A stretch of DNA of 43,969 bases from the NCBI GenBank assembly GCA_003820375.1, contig RPQH01000032.1:1-43969 (forward strand), in the 5' to 3' direction. Every line of letters begins with the position of its first letter. Within the stretch, counting starts at the first letter, position 1. Shown one piece after another: positions 1 to 8,217 of the stretch. Origin of the DNA: Ignavibacteriota bacterium (GTDB lineage: Bacteria; Bacteroidota; Ignavibacteria; Tepidaquicellales; OLB5). Made by a program: the position numbers and the translations under genes. The notes below the pieces were generated by a model. It was not told where the DNA came from. It did not search any database and was given only the letters and a program-made list of their open reading frames with translations.

Positions 1-1047
1 GGAGAGAGAGGTAATGCTCCTGCAGGCTCTGACCCGCATAATGTTTTTGAAAATAAAAATATTCTGTATGAAGCAAACTCTCTTTCTATAACTGCAAATA
101 AATATGAAATATCAACCGATAAAGTATTTGATATAATCCGGGAATCAAGAAAAATATTATTTGAAGCAAGAGAAAAACGTCCTCATCCGCATCTTGATGA
201 TAAGGTCCTGACATCATGGAATGGGTTAATGATTAGTGCTTATGCAAAAGCTTACCGGATATTACATAAGACAGAATACCTTGAACGTGCAGTTGAAGCA
301 TCAGAGTTTATATTAAATAATCTGTATGACCGTGATAAAAGAATTCTTCTGCACAGGTACAGAGACGGCGAAGCGAAAATTGAAGGCGGTTTGCAGGATT
401 ATGCTTTCTTTGTTCAATCATTGATTGACCTGTATGAATCGGTGTTTGAAATAAGATATCTTGAAACTGCAATTGAATTGAATAAGCTTATGATTGAATA
501 TTTTTATGATAATGAAGACGGCGGGTTCTGGGATACATCTGGTAATGATGAAAGTATATTGTTAAGAACAAAGGAAGATTATGATTCGGCTGAACCGACG
601 GGGAATTCAATAGCAGTTATGAATTTATTGCGCCTGTCTCAATTCACGGATAATAAGGACCTTTATGACAAAGCATATAAATCACTGCAATTGTTTAGTG
701 AGAAAATAAGCTCACATCCATACTCCATGCCGCAGATGTTATGTGCCCTTGATTTCGCTTTGCAGAAACCAAAACAGATTATTGCTGCAGGAAAAAAAGA
801 TGATAATGAAACCCTGGATATGCTGAATGAAATTTACCGGTATTACATTCCAAATAAGATATTGATACAGGCAGAACCGGGAGTGGAAAATCCTGTCATT
901 CCTTTTTTATCACAGATTATTCATGCTTCAATTGATAAAGCAACTGTTTATATTTGTGAAAATTATACATGCCAGTTACCGGTGTATGATGTGGAAGAAC
1001 TGAGAAAGCAATTGACTGCTCCCGTGAAAGCGGAAATAACAAAATAA
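1..1047 (+). CDS. YyaL/SPATA20-like DUF255 protein, C-terminal part
   Basis: The frame is open from the first base of the window, so this is the 3' part (348 codons) of a longer gene; the Met at 229 is internal. The motif RPHPHLDDKVLTSWNGLM around residues 60-77 is the hallmark of the glycosidase-like (alpha/alpha barrel) half of the YyaL/SPATA20 family. Full-length members are near 680-700 residues and carry an N-terminal thioredoxin-like DUF255 domain, which would lie before the window. The exact reaction is not established in the family; a redox or sugar-related role is usually suggested. The gene ends with TAA at 1045. It is transcribed in the same direction as the next two genes. Confidence 0.85.
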   Translation, partial: GERGNAPAGSDPHNVFENKNILYEANSLSITANKYEISTDKVFDIIRESRKILFEAREKRPHPHLDDKVLTSWNGLMISAYAKAYRILHKTEYLERAVEASEFILNNLYDRDKRILLHRYRDGEAKIEGGLQDYAFFVQSLIDLYESVFEIRYLETAIELNKLMIEYFYDNEDGGFWDTSGNDESILLRTKEDYDSAEPTGNSIAVMNLLRLSQFTDNKDLYDKAYKSLQLFSEKISSHPYSMPQMLCALDFALQKPKQIIAAGKKDDNETLDMLNEIYRYYIPNKILIQAEPGVENPVIPFLSQIIHASIDKATVYICENYTCQLPVYDVEELRKQLTAPVKAEITK

Positions 1048-1105
1048 TATGGAGCGTATTAACCATGTTAATGCTCATCAATGGTAAATTTTATAATTCA
1101 ATGCC

Positions 1106-1516
1106 ATGATAAAATACCAGAACAATTTAGTGGGTATTACTCCTTCAATGCTTGAGGGGTTTTTTGTAAAATGGGGCAGTATTTATCCATCACAGCAAAA
1201 ACATTTTGAAATTCTGCAAAATAGTGCTTACATAGTTTTAGCAGTCGATGATGAAATAAATAAAGTTATCGGATTTGTTAATGCTATATCGGATAAAATC
1301 CTTTCAGTTTATATTCCATTATTAGAAGTACTTCCTGCTTATAAGATAAAAGGTGTTGGAATTGAGTTAATGAAAAGAATGATGGCTCAGTTGAAAGATT
1401 TTTATATGATAGACCTGTGCTGCGATGACCGGCATATTAAAGGTTATGGAAAGTTTGGATTTATTAAAAGTAACGGAATGATTATTAGAAACTACGATAA
1501 GAAGGATGGAAAATAA
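1106..1516 (+). CDS. GNAT-family N-acetyltransferase
   Basis: This 136-aa protein has the size and pattern of a single-domain GNAT acetyltransferase. A hydrophobic strand near residues 66-76 leads into LPAYKIKGVGIELMKRM, where KIKGVG (residues 80-85) fits the acetyl-CoA pyrophosphate-binding loop (Q/R-x-x-G-x-G/A). Near the C-terminus, YGKFGF matches the usual Y-x-x-x-GF segment of motif B. The family transfers an acetyl group from acetyl-CoA to an amine; the substrate cannot be told. It lies 58 bp after the YyaL-like gene and about 60 bp before the alcohol dehydrogenase. A hairpin at 1549-1568 separates it from the latter. Confidence 0.75.
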   Translation: MIKYQNNLVGITPSMLEGFFVKWGSIYPSQQKHFEILQNSAYIVLAVDDEINKVIGFVNAISDKILSVYIPLLEVLPAYKIKGVGIELMKRMMAQLKDFYMIDLCCDDRHIKGYGKFGFIKSNGMIIRNYDKKDGK

Positions 1517-1548
1517 TAATTATTAAATATCTTCTGCAACTTAAAGGG

Positions 1549-1568
1549 ATTCCCGCTTCCGCGGGAAT
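1549..1568. repeat. Perfect short palindrome (8-bp arms, TTCC loop)
   Basis: The arms ATTCCCGC and GCGGGAAT pair perfectly around a TTCC tetraloop. There is no U-tract directly after it, so it is not a typical terminator. It resembles the REP-like palindromes at 11713 and 11783, which share the arm-tetraloop-arm layout. It sits between the GNAT gene and the start of the alcohol dehydrogenase, only 11 bp before that ATG. Confidence 0.6.
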
Positions 1569-1579
1569 AGTATAGTCTA

Positions 1580-2566
1580 ATGAAAGCAATGATATTGGAG
1601 AAACCGGGTACACTGTTGATATTAAAAGATGTACCGGTACCCGATATTTCTCCTGAACAAATATTAATTAAAGTTCATGCATGCGGTGTGTGCAGAACCG
1701 ACCTGCATATTGTTGATGGTGAGTTAACATCTCCCAAATTACCTCTGATTATTGGCCATGAAATTGCAGGAGAGGTCGTCAAAGTTGGAGGAAATGTATA
1801 TAGGTTCAAATCTGGCGATAGAGTAGGTATCCCATGGCTCGGTTACACTTGCGGCAAATGCAAATACTGCTTAAGCGGAAAAGAAAACTTATGTGAATTC
1901 CCGAAGTTCACCGGATACACTATTGATGGCGGCTATGCTGAATATACCGCCGCTGATGAAAAATATTGCTTTTCGCTGCCGGAAAAATATGATTACACCA
2001 ATGCTGCTCCATTGCTGTGTGCAGGATTGATAGGTTACCGCTCATACAAAATGGCAGGTGAGCCGGAAAAAATTGGCATTTATGGTTTTGGCGGAGCGGC
2101 TCATATCATTACACAGATTGCAGTCCATAAAGGAAAGAAGGTTTATGCTTTCACAAAATCAGGTGATACCGAGGGACAGGAATTTGCTTTAAAGCTTGGT
2201 GCTGTTTGGGCAGGGGATGCCGATGAAATACCGCCGGATAAGCTTGATGCTTCAATTATTTTTGCTCCTGCCGGTGCATTAGTGCCATTGGCATTGAAGG
2301 CAACTGATAAAGGCGGAGTTGTTGTTTGCGGCGGTATACATATGAGTGATATTCCTTCATTCCCTTATAATTTATTATGGGAAGAAAGAATGATTAGGTC
2401 AGTTGCAAACCTGACAAGAGATGATGGCGATGAGTTAATGAAAATTGCACCGGAAGTGCCGGTTAAAACCGAAGTACAAATATATAAGGTTGAAGAAGCG
2501 AATAATGCATTAAATGATTTAAGAGCAGGCAGAGTGAAGGGTGCCGCAGTGCTGGTGATGGATTAA
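1580..2566 (+). CDS. Zinc-dependent alcohol dehydrogenase (MDR family)
   Basis: This 328-aa medium-chain dehydrogenase probably oxidises a primary alcohol with NAD(P)+ as partner. The catalytic zinc ligands appear as C38 (GVCRTD), H60-E61 (GHE) and C147 (LLCAG). The structural zinc ligands C91, C94, C97 and C105 are all present. The Rossmann loop is GFGGAA at residues 169-174. The length and the GFGGAAH loop resemble the AdhA-type 'zinc-binding alcohol dehydrogenase family 2' group. The start MKAMILEKPG is the usual N-terminus of the family. The 3' end overlaps the convergent small gene by 4 bp. The physiological substrate is unknown. Confidence 0.88.
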   Translation: MKAMILEKPGTLLILKDVPVPDISPEQILIKVHACGVCRTDLHIVDGELTSPKLPLIIGHEIAGEVVKVGGNVYRFKSGDRVGIPWLGYTCGKCKYCLSGKENLCEFPKFTGYTIDGGYAEYTAADEKYCFSLPEKYDYTNAAPLLCAGLIGYRSYKMAGEPEKIGIYGFGGAAHIITQIAVHKGKKVYAFTKSGDTEGQEFALKLGAVWAGDADEIPPDKLDASIIFAPAGALVPLALKATDKGGVVVCGGIHMSDIPSFPYNLLWEERMIRSVANLTRDDGDELMKIAPEVPVKTEVQIYKVEEANNALNDLRAGRVKGAAVLVMD

Positions 2567-2754
2567 TCTTTTCTTCTTTTTCTATCCCTGATACTATTAT
2601 CATATTCTTCACGTGCTCTTCTGGATTTATCGATAACATATTTTAGTTTTTCATCTAAAGACAAGTCTTTCACTTCTTCAGCTATTTCTTCCTTAATTTC
2701 CCAGAGTTCAATTTGTGCTTTAGAAATGGCACTTTCTCTATTATAAATTATCAT
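2563..2754 (-). CDS. Small uncharacterised charged protein
   Basis: This is a 63-aa hydrophilic, Lys/Glu/Arg-rich, probably helical protein that I do not recognise. A clear Shine-Dalgarno GGAGG lies 6 nt before the ATG on the minus strand, one of the better ribosome sites in the window, which argues that it is a real gene. It is convergent with and overlaps the end of the alcohol dehydrogenase by 4 bp. Its residues 13-46 could form a short coiled coil. It might be a toxin-antitoxin type small protein, but no partner is adjacent. Confidence 0.55.
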   Translation of the reverse strand: MIIYNRESAISKAQIELWEIKEEIAEEVKDLSLDEKLKYVIDKSRRAREEYDNSIRDRKRRKD

Positions 2755-2853
2755 AAAATACCTCCAATATCATTATAATCTTTTTAGAAAATTCACATTA
2801 TTAAAATAATGAATTGTTGTCAATTTTTCAATTTGCATGATAAGTAAAACCCC

Positions 2854-2941
2854 ACGGTCATCCAGTGGTCACTCAGCGGGCACTCCGTGGGCATCCTGTG
2901 GGCAGTTTACGGGCACTCTGTGGGCACTTTTTGGGCAGGAG
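2854..2941. repeat. 11-bp tandem repeat, eight units
   Basis: Eight consecutive 11-bp units start at 2854, 2865, 2876, 2887, 2898, 2909, 2920 and 2931, with consensus near GTGGGCACTCT. The invariant core is GG(G/T)CA. The first units are the most diverged. The period is close to one helical turn and is not a multiple of three. The last unit runs into the left arm of a long inverted repeat. Confidence 0.8.
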
Positions 2942-3066
2942 TTTTTGAAAAACGACTGTAACTTATTGCAGTATAAAGAGATAACTCCTGCCCAAAGTGC
3001 TAAAAATGGCTCAAAATATGGCGATTATAAGCAGGAAATGAGGTTTTTCAAAAACTACCCCTGCCC
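2924..3066. repeat. Two mutually exclusive foldbacks
   Basis: The segment 2924-2953 can pair with 2983-3000 (GCACTTT..GGGCAGGAGTT against AACTCCTGCCCAAAGTGC). It can instead pair with 3043-3066, where 21 bases match apart from a 3-base insertion (ACC). A single left arm with two alternative right arms is seen directly in the sequence. No function is known. Confidence 0.65.
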
Positions 3067-3281
3067 ACGGGTTTTCAGGGTACAATCCAGAATTTATGTC
3101 GCTATATATTTAGAGTTAAAGTAATACTTTAAGGTGTTTCCGGCTCATTAAGGGGCACCCCCCGTCTCCCGATTTCTGCTATCGCTCAATCGGGATCCAC
3201 CCCTCTCCAGAGTGGAATCCTTACCTGCTTATCACAGCGTTAATATAAAAACCTGCAAAATAGCTCAAAATGCCACTCTAA

Positions 3282-3317
3282 ACACTCCACTCACTCTAAG
3301 CACTCTACTCACTCTAA
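3282..3317. repeat. Two-copy 18-bp direct repeat
   Basis: Two adjacent 18-bp units, each ending in ACTCACTCTAA, differ at only two positions. A shorter related piece (CCACTCTAAA) precedes them. Confidence 0.6.
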
Positions 3318-3596
3318 ACTATTTTTAGTTAAAACTTGACAAGCGGCAATCTCTGTATTAATTTTATATAGTAGTGAATGCTGCTGAAATTTATCACTCA
3401 CTGTCGTTCTTTGTCAATATCGAAATCATATTTTTCAGGTCGCAATTAAAATATATTTGGAGGTCAATTTAAAGTCAGATTAGGGTGTAAAAAAAACTTC
3501 AGAAAAAAATATATCAGGGGTAGTTAAATCAGTTAGGCAAAATATGTTAGGATTGTATATACCGGGTTATGGACTATATATAAAATTGTGCAATAA

Positions 3597-3624
3597 AAAA
3601 ACACCCTTATTGCAGGGTGTTTTT
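3597..3624 (-). terminator. Rho-independent terminator after the FAD oxidase gene
   Basis: An 11-bp perfect stem (AAAAACACCCT with AGGGTGTTTTT) encloses a 6-nt loop. Read on the minus strand it ends in a run of T, 33 bp past the oxidase stop codon. The A/T tails on both sides would allow it to work in either direction, but only the minus-strand gene lies next to it. Confidence 0.85.
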
Positions 3625-3656
3625 AAGCAAAGTTAATCTATATTACAATAAATATA

Positions 3657-5036
3657 CTAGGCAGCCGGTTTTATATTCTGGTTTACCCTGAAGAAATTAT
3701 TCGGGTCATATTTCTTTTTTACTGAAGCTAACCGTTGATAGTTATCTTTGTATGTTGCTTTAATTCTTTCTTCACCTTCATCCATCATAAAGTTAACATA
3801 AGCACCACCGGAAGAATATGGATGCGTAGCTTCCCAGTAATCTTTGGTCCACTTAGTAATTAAATCTTTGTTTGCCGGGTCAGGGTCGACACCAACAATA
3901 ACTTCAGCCCATACTGCATCCCGGTAAGCCCATGGTGTGTCATTATTCCTTACTTCTTTTGCAACTCCGTTTATTGGATAAAGATGCATGGTAGAAAAAC
4001 CCGGAGGCATTTCATTTCCATATTTAATATGCACATCTATTGCTTCATCGCTAAGCTCATTTACAAAGTCTGCTCTCCAGTACCACTGCATACCCGGGCC
4101 ATACAAAGCATCAAACATACTATTAAGTGTTGGAAGCGGCATTGTACCAACAAAATCGAGTGCAGGTTTTAAAAAACTCCGTATAGGTTTAAATACATTC
4201 TCTGCCTCATTTATATCTCCGGTGTATGCCCACACTATTCCGCACATTTTTTTATTATGCAGATGCTCAGGGAATGGCGCTACAGGCGGAACAGTAAGAA
4301 ATGCAAAGAAGCCGTTTAACTCATTTGGAGCATTTTGAATAAAATCACGGTACCATTGCATTACTTTTTTTGTGTCCTCTAATTCATAAAGTATAGGCCC
4401 TGCATAAACCATCTTAACAGGATTAAGTTTATAAAGGAATGAGGTAACAACTCCAAAGTTGCCTCCTCCTCCCCGTACTGCCCAGTAAAGGTCTTCGTTC
4501 TGTTTATCATTCGCAGTTACAAGAGTGCCGTTTGCAAGTACTATATCTACTTCTAATAAGTTATCAATGCTTAAACCACAGCTCCTTGATAAATGTCCAA
4601 TACCGCCGCCAAGTGTTAAACCTCCAATACCGGTAGTTGATATAATTCCGCATGGAACAGCATACCCGAAAAAATGTGTGGCATGGTCAACATCTCCCCA
4701 CGTGCACCCGCCGCCTGCACGGACAGTTTTTGCGACAGGATCAACCCGTGTGTATTTAATTGATGAAAGGTCAATTACCAGTCCATCATCACAAATACCA
4801 AGCCCTCCGCCGTTATGCCCTCCGCCTCTTACGGCGGTCAGTAAATTATTCTCTCTTCCAAAATTAACTGCCGTAATTACATCTGTAACATCTGTGCAGT
4901 ATGCTATCATTGCAGGATGTTTATGTATCATTCCATTGTAAACCTTGCATGATTCTTCATAATCCGGGTCATCAGGCAATACGAGTCTCCCGCGCAGGTT
5001 TGCTTTGAATTCATCGATTTTTGTTTGATCAGGCAT
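3657..5036 (-). CDS. FAD-linked oxidase (PCMH-type FAD domain plus BBE domain)
   Basis: This 459-aa protein belongs to the berberine-bridge-enzyme-like flavoprotein oxidases, which oxidise sugars, alcohols or secondary metabolites with O2. RGGGHNGGG (residues 70-78) supplies H74, the usual covalent FAD histidine. PCGIISTTGIGGLTLGGG starts at residue 128; C129 lies where bicovalent members have the cysteine bound to flavin C6, so bicovalent FAD is possible. The C-terminal NFFRVNQNI is the BBE domain signature. A Shine-Dalgarno GGAGG precedes the ATG. There is no signal peptide. It is followed by a strong terminator. The AhpD-like gene is 72 bp upstream, perhaps in one transcript. The substrate is unknown. 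Confidence 0.9.
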   Translation of the reverse strand: MPDQTKIDEFKANLRGRLVLPDDPDYEESCKVYNGMIHKHPAMIAYCTDVTDVITAVNFGRENNLLTAVRGGGHNGGGLGICDDGLVIDLSSIKYTRVDPVAKTVRAGGGCTWGDVDHATHFFGYAVPCGIISTTGIGGLTLGGGIGHLSRSCGLSIDNLLEVDIVLANGTLVTANDKQNEDLYWAVRGGGGNFGVVTSFLYKLNPVKMVYAGPILYELEDTKKVMQWYRDFIQNAPNELNGFFAFLTVPPVAPFPEHLHNKKMCGIVWAYTGDINEAENVFKPIRSFLKPALDFVGTMPLPTLNSMFDALYGPGMQWYWRADFVNELSDEAIDVHIKYGNEMPPGFSTMHLYPINGVAKEVRNNDTPWAYRDAVWAEVIVGVDPDPANKDLITKWTKDYWEATHPYSSGGAYVNFMMDEGEERIKATYKDNYQRLASVKKKYDPNNFFRVNQNIKPAA

Positions 5037-5108
5037 TTTATCCTCCTTATATTTATTCTTGTTAATAATTATTACTGCACAGATGTTGTTAGATGCAGCT
5101 TCGCCTCT

Positions 5109-5510
5109 TTAAGCATTTGTTTCCTGCATCTGGTGTTTCTTTGCATATTCAATTCCATCGAGAAGCTCCTGTTTGAACTGTTCAAAATCAAACTGCAGTC
5201 CGTTTAGGTAAGCGCTCCATCCGGCATTTGATTTTGCAAAGTGTACTGCATCTTCTATCTCTTCATTGGTTGCACCAAACATCTTAGCAACTTCAGTATG
5301 ATAGAAAGCACAATACCTGCATTTTGTAGCTGCAGCTATACCAAGACCTATCAGTTCCCTGTATTTATTGGGAATTGGGCTTTCAGCTAGCTGTGTTGTC
5401 TTGAACAATTGCCATTCAAGCTCAATTGATCTGTCAGGGATCATTTTGAAAAATGTTGGCACCTGTCCGAATGTTTGTTCAATGTCTGCATAAACCTCTT
5501 TGCGATTCAT
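5109..5510 (-). CDS. Carboxymuconolactone decarboxylase / AhpD-like protein
   Basis: This 133-aa all-helical protein carries the AhpD-type redox motif KCRYCAFYH, with C64, C67 and H71. In this family the CxxC pair and following His act in disulfide exchange and peroxide reduction. The C-terminal half (ATNEEIEDAVHFAKSNAGWSAYL) fits the second helical segment of the fold. An AAGGAG Shine-Dalgarno precedes the ATG. It lies between the FAD oxidase and a secreted TPR protein on the same strand. A peroxide-defence role next to an H2O2-making oxidase is a reasonable inference. Confidence 0.85.
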   Translation of the reverse strand: MNRKEVYADIEQTFGQVPTFFKMIPDRSIELEWQLFKTTQLAESPIPNKYRELIGLGIAAATKCRYCAFYHTEVAKMFGATNEEIEDAVHFAKSNAGWSAYLNGLQFDFEQFKQELLDGIEYAKKHQMQETNA

Positions 5511-5557
5511 AATGGTTCTCCTTTTGTTTAATTTGAAAAAATTAATAAGTAATTTAT

Positions 5558-7207
5558 TTAAAAAATCGTAATGTCCAATTCAGTATCAGCATTTTTCCAT
5601 GCAGTCTGATATTCTTCTTCAACCAGAGAAGCTTCATCATTTTTCCCTTGTGCTTTCAAGCTGCTCATTAAGCCGAATAAACCTCTGCCGTTATGCGGAT
5701 ATTTTTTTAACTCATCTCTGTATACTTGTTCTGCTTCAGTATATTGTCCATTGCTGTATAAAGCTCCTCCAAGTGCAATCCTTACTGATGGGTACCAATC
5801 AGGCGGCTCGTCATAAGCGACATTATTTTCTTGCTCAACTGCAGTTGTGTAAAAGTCAATTGCTTTTACTTTATCACCTTCAGCCCATGATATCCGGGCG
5901 TTTAACAAAGTGATAAGCAGGTTGGCAATTAATGAACCGCTTGTCTGTCCCATTAATACATCATCTGTTATCTTGTTTTTGTCTTCAGCCAGCTTGTTCA
6001 GTTCAATTTTTGCATCGGCAATATTACCTGTTGACGCAAATGCAGTTCCCCTGCTGTAATGCAGGATGGCTGCATATAATCCATAATTTTCATTACTTAC
6101 GGGATAACTCAGTAATTCATTCCATTTATTAAACGACAGCATTACCATAAGTGCATTTGCATAAAATCCCTGCAGCATTGGCATCTGGTCTAAAGCAGGC
6201 CTGACATTTTCCACTATGATATTGGCGTTTTTAATTGCTTCAGCATAATTTCCTTCCATCATTCTTGAAGCAGCAAGGAAATTTATGTTATGATTATAAT
6301 ACATTAATGGATATACACCCTGCGGATTGTAGGTTTTTATATAATGGTTATCGGATTCAATGGCATTTATATTAGCGACAGACGCACCTTCGTAATCGCC
6401 AACCCTGAAAAAAATGTGAGCAGGCATATGAACAAGGTGCCCTGCAGAAGGAACCAGCTTTCCCAATACTTTCGCACTGTTCAATCCTCTTCCGGGGTCA
6501 GTAGATGCTTCAACTGCGTGTATATAGTAATGATTTGCTCCAATATGATTTGGCTCTCTTCTTAGCACATCTTCCAGTACGGTAACAATTTCAAGTGTAC
6601 CTTCTGCAGGTGTGCCGTCACTGTTCCATAAAGCCCATGGTTTCAGATCCATCAGGCTCTCAGCATATAATGTTGCCGCATCAAGGTCATCGGGGTATTT
6701 TTGGTGAAGCTCTTTCATTGCATTTTTAAATTCAACATCAAGCTTCTTTTGATCAATGGTCAGATCTTCCGCGTACCTTTTTGAAAGTGTCTGAATATAA
6801 TCCTGCTCCCTTTCAGAGGCATATTTTGAAAGCTCAAGCGCTTTGTTCATTGCATTCCATGCCTGCTTTCTCTGTTCATTATCTGCCGGCAGGTTATAGT
6901 TTGGACCAAGCGCAAAAGCTATTCCCCAATATGCCATTGCTAATTTTGAGTCTAACTCAATTACCCGGTTAAAAGAATTAATAGCCTCGTTATGGTTGAA
7001 TCCATACAATAATGTAAATCCCTGGTTAAAGAATTTCTGTGCTTCAGTATTTTTTGTTGATACAGTGTGATTAAAATTTCCCATCCCGGGAATAAGTACA
7101 GCTGTTTTTACTTCTTCCTTTTCCATCTTCATTACATCATGGTTCTGGCTATTAATTAACGATGGAATCAAAAGAGCAGTTATAAGTAAATATTTAATTA
7201 TTTTCAT
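5558..7207 (-). CDS. Secreted TPR-repeat protein
   Basis: This 549-aa protein starts with a Sec signal peptide (basic MKIIK, a hydrophobic run, cleavage near residue 20 after NS). It then carries several TPR-like helical pairs. Clear ones are FFNQGFTLLYGFNHNEAINSF near residues 60-80, MMEGNYAEAIKNA in the middle, and ALYSNGQYTEAEQVYRDEL near the C-terminus. The segment GHLVHMPAHIFFRVGDYEGA recurs in related uncharacterised proteins of environmental bacteria. It should act in the periplasm or outside the cell as a binding scaffold. No catalytic residues were recognised. The AhpD-like gene follows 47 bp downstream. Confidence 0.8.
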   Translation of the reverse strand: MKIIKYLLITALLIPSLINSQNHDVMKMEKEEVKTAVLIPGMGNFNHTVSTKNTEAQKFFNQGFTLLYGFNHNEAINSFNRVIELDSKLAMAYWGIAFALGPNYNLPADNEQRKQAWNAMNKALELSKYASEREQDYIQTLSKRYAEDLTIDQKKLDVEFKNAMKELHQKYPDDLDAATLYAESLMDLKPWALWNSDGTPAEGTLEIVTVLEDVLRREPNHIGANHYYIHAVEASTDPGRGLNSAKVLGKLVPSAGHLVHMPAHIFFRVGDYEGASVANINAIESDNHYIKTYNPQGVYPLMYYNHNINFLAASRMMEGNYAEAIKNANIIVENVRPALDQMPMLQGFYANALMVMLSFNKWNELLSYPVSNENYGLYAAILHYSRGTAFASTGNIADAKIELNKLAEDKNKITDDVLMGQTSGSLIANLLITLLNARISWAEGDKVKAIDFYTTAVEQENNVAYDEPPDWYPSVRIALGGALYSNGQYTEAEQVYRDELKKYPHNGRGLFGLMSSLKAQGKNDEASLVEEEYQTAWKNADTELDITIF

Positions 7208-7275
7208 GTTAATAGAATAATGAATGTTTTTATAAATTTTTTTTAAGCCCGGTCTTTTTAAATTTCAACAAATAT

Positions 7276-7542
7276 CTATTGTTGTGTTTCCGTGTGAAAA
7301 GATCTGATTATCTGTGGAGTAAACTTTGATAATTGTATAGCTCTGGCCTTATTTCTTATCATAGAAGGCACAGAAAGTAATGCCTCATCTTCACTATCAG
7401 CTTCAACAATTACCCAGCCGGTATGAACGCCTGATTCACAGCCCCAGTCGAAATGAGTTATGTGACCATGAGCGACGATGAGGTCAAGTGCATATAAGCA
7501 TTCTTCAGCCGTATGTGTTGATTCTACTAGGTATCTGTTCAT
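7276..7542 (-). CDS. Uncharacterised small protein, tandem paralogue A
   Basis: This 88-aa protein is about 60% identical by eye to the next gene upstream (7579-7848), so the two arose by tandem duplication. Shared features are MxRYLVES at the start, a central ITHxDWGCxSGxHTGWV block with an invariant Cys and two His, EADSExEALLSVP, and a KFTP C-terminal motif. No signal peptide is seen. The block of His, Asp, Trp and Cys might bind a metal or small ligand, and the length and strand pattern suggest a small alpha+beta sandwich. I do not know a function. Confidence 0.75.
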   Translation of the reverse strand: MNRYLVESTHTAEECLYALDLIVAHGHITHFDWGCESGVHTGWVIVEADSEDEALLSVPSMIRNKARAIQLSKFTPQIIRSFHTETQQ

Positions 7543-7578
7543 AATTATTAATCCTTTCTTTCGGGTATTTATTTATAT

Positions 7579-7848
7579 TTAAGTATTGATTTCTTTTTCA
7601 TGAAAACTTTGTATCATACCGGGAGTAAATTTGTTTAACCTGACAGCCCTTGCATTTCTTCTTACCAGCGGAGGTACAGATAACAATGCTTCGAATTCAC
7701 TATCTGCTTCTATAATTACCCAACCGGTATGGATACCGCTGGTACATCCCCAATCGCAATGGGTTATGTACCCGCGTGCATCTATACAACGGTTTAATTT
7801 TAAGTATTCCTCTTTAGTGTGGATTGACTCCACAAGATATCTGTCCAT
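7579..7848 (-). CDS. Uncharacterised small protein, tandem paralogue B
   Basis: This 89-aa paralogue of 7276-7542 carries the same MDRYLVES start, ITHCDWGCTSGIHTGW core and NKFTP tail. It has an extra Cys before DWGC. The two copies are 36 bp apart and on the same strand. The alpha-beta barrel gene lies 15 bp upstream, so these small genes probably share a transcript. Divergence is concentrated between residues 12 and 25, while the His/Trp/Cys core is held constant, which suggests that both copies are functional. Confidence 0.75.
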   Translation of the reverse strand: MDRYLVESIHTKEEYLKLNRCIDARGYITHCDWGCTSGIHTGWVIIEADSEFEALLSVPPLVRRNARAVRLNKFTPGMIQSFHEKEINT

Positions 7849-7863
7849 AACATTTGAATAGTA

Positions 7864-8166
7864 TTATGTTTCAACAATAGTGTAAATTTCTCTTTTTGCA
7901 GAATCGCAAAGTGGTATAAACTTTTGGTACCATTTCTGCCATTCATCCATCCCTAAACCATCTTTCATGCTGTTTTCCCAATCCGATAAACTGTTCCATT
8001 CGCTTTCCATAATCAATGTGTATGAATGATTTGTAACTAGGTCCGTTAAAAGCCGCCCCATCGGGAAATTCTGTTTTTTGCCAATTGCTTTAAATTCATT
8101 AAACAAAGCTTTCGCATCTTTTGCTTTTCCGAATTTGAGATAAAAGATATCATGAATTAGTATCAT
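7864..8166 (-). CDS. Dimeric alpha-beta barrel (NIPSNAP/ABM-like) protein
   Basis: This 100-aa protein has the beta-alpha-beta pattern of the small dimeric ferredoxin-like barrels. A first strand (LIHDIFYLKFGK) is followed by a helix (AKALFNEFKAIGKK), a strand pair (YTLIMESEWNSLSDWE) and a C-terminal helix and strand. Members often handle small organic molecules or reactive products. Assignment to a named subfamily is uncertain. The neighbours are the tandem paralogues downstream and a VOC protein upstream. Confidence 0.55.
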   Translation of the reverse strand: MILIHDIFYLKFGKAKDAKALFNEFKAIGKKQNFPMGRLLTDLVTNHSYTLIMESEWNSLSDWENSMKDGLGMDEWQKWYQKFIPLCDSAKREIYTIVET

Positions 8167-8217
8167 TGTTGTAAATCCTTTCTTATATATTTATTATAAA
8201 TAATGTTTTCAAATTCT

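Larger units (their letters stand above)
2755..3656. other. Gene-poor, repeat-rich intergenic region
   Basis: About 900 bp without a gene I would support. It holds an 11-bp tandem repeat (2854-2941), long inverted repeats that pair with its end (2983-3000 and 3043-3066), an inverted repeat TCCCGATT/AATCGGGA (3167-3174 with 3188-3195), a two-copy 18-bp repeat rich in CACTCTAA (3282-3317) and a terminator next to 3657. The one open frame of some length (2837-3124) reads through the repeats and has no family resemblance. Confidence 0.6.

Noticed and set aside
2837..3124. 95-codon plus-strand open frame
   Set aside because: It reads through the 11-bp repeat and the inverted repeats, has no family resemblance and its composition follows the DNA repeat. 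It has no Shine-Dalgarno.
3336..3341. TTGACA as a -35 element
   Set aside because: At 17 bp the next hexamer is TAATTT, and no gene follows on that strand.
3984..4941. Plus-strand open frames opposite the FAD oxidase
   Set aside because: They are antisense shadows; the minus strand encodes a complete recognisable flavoprotein.
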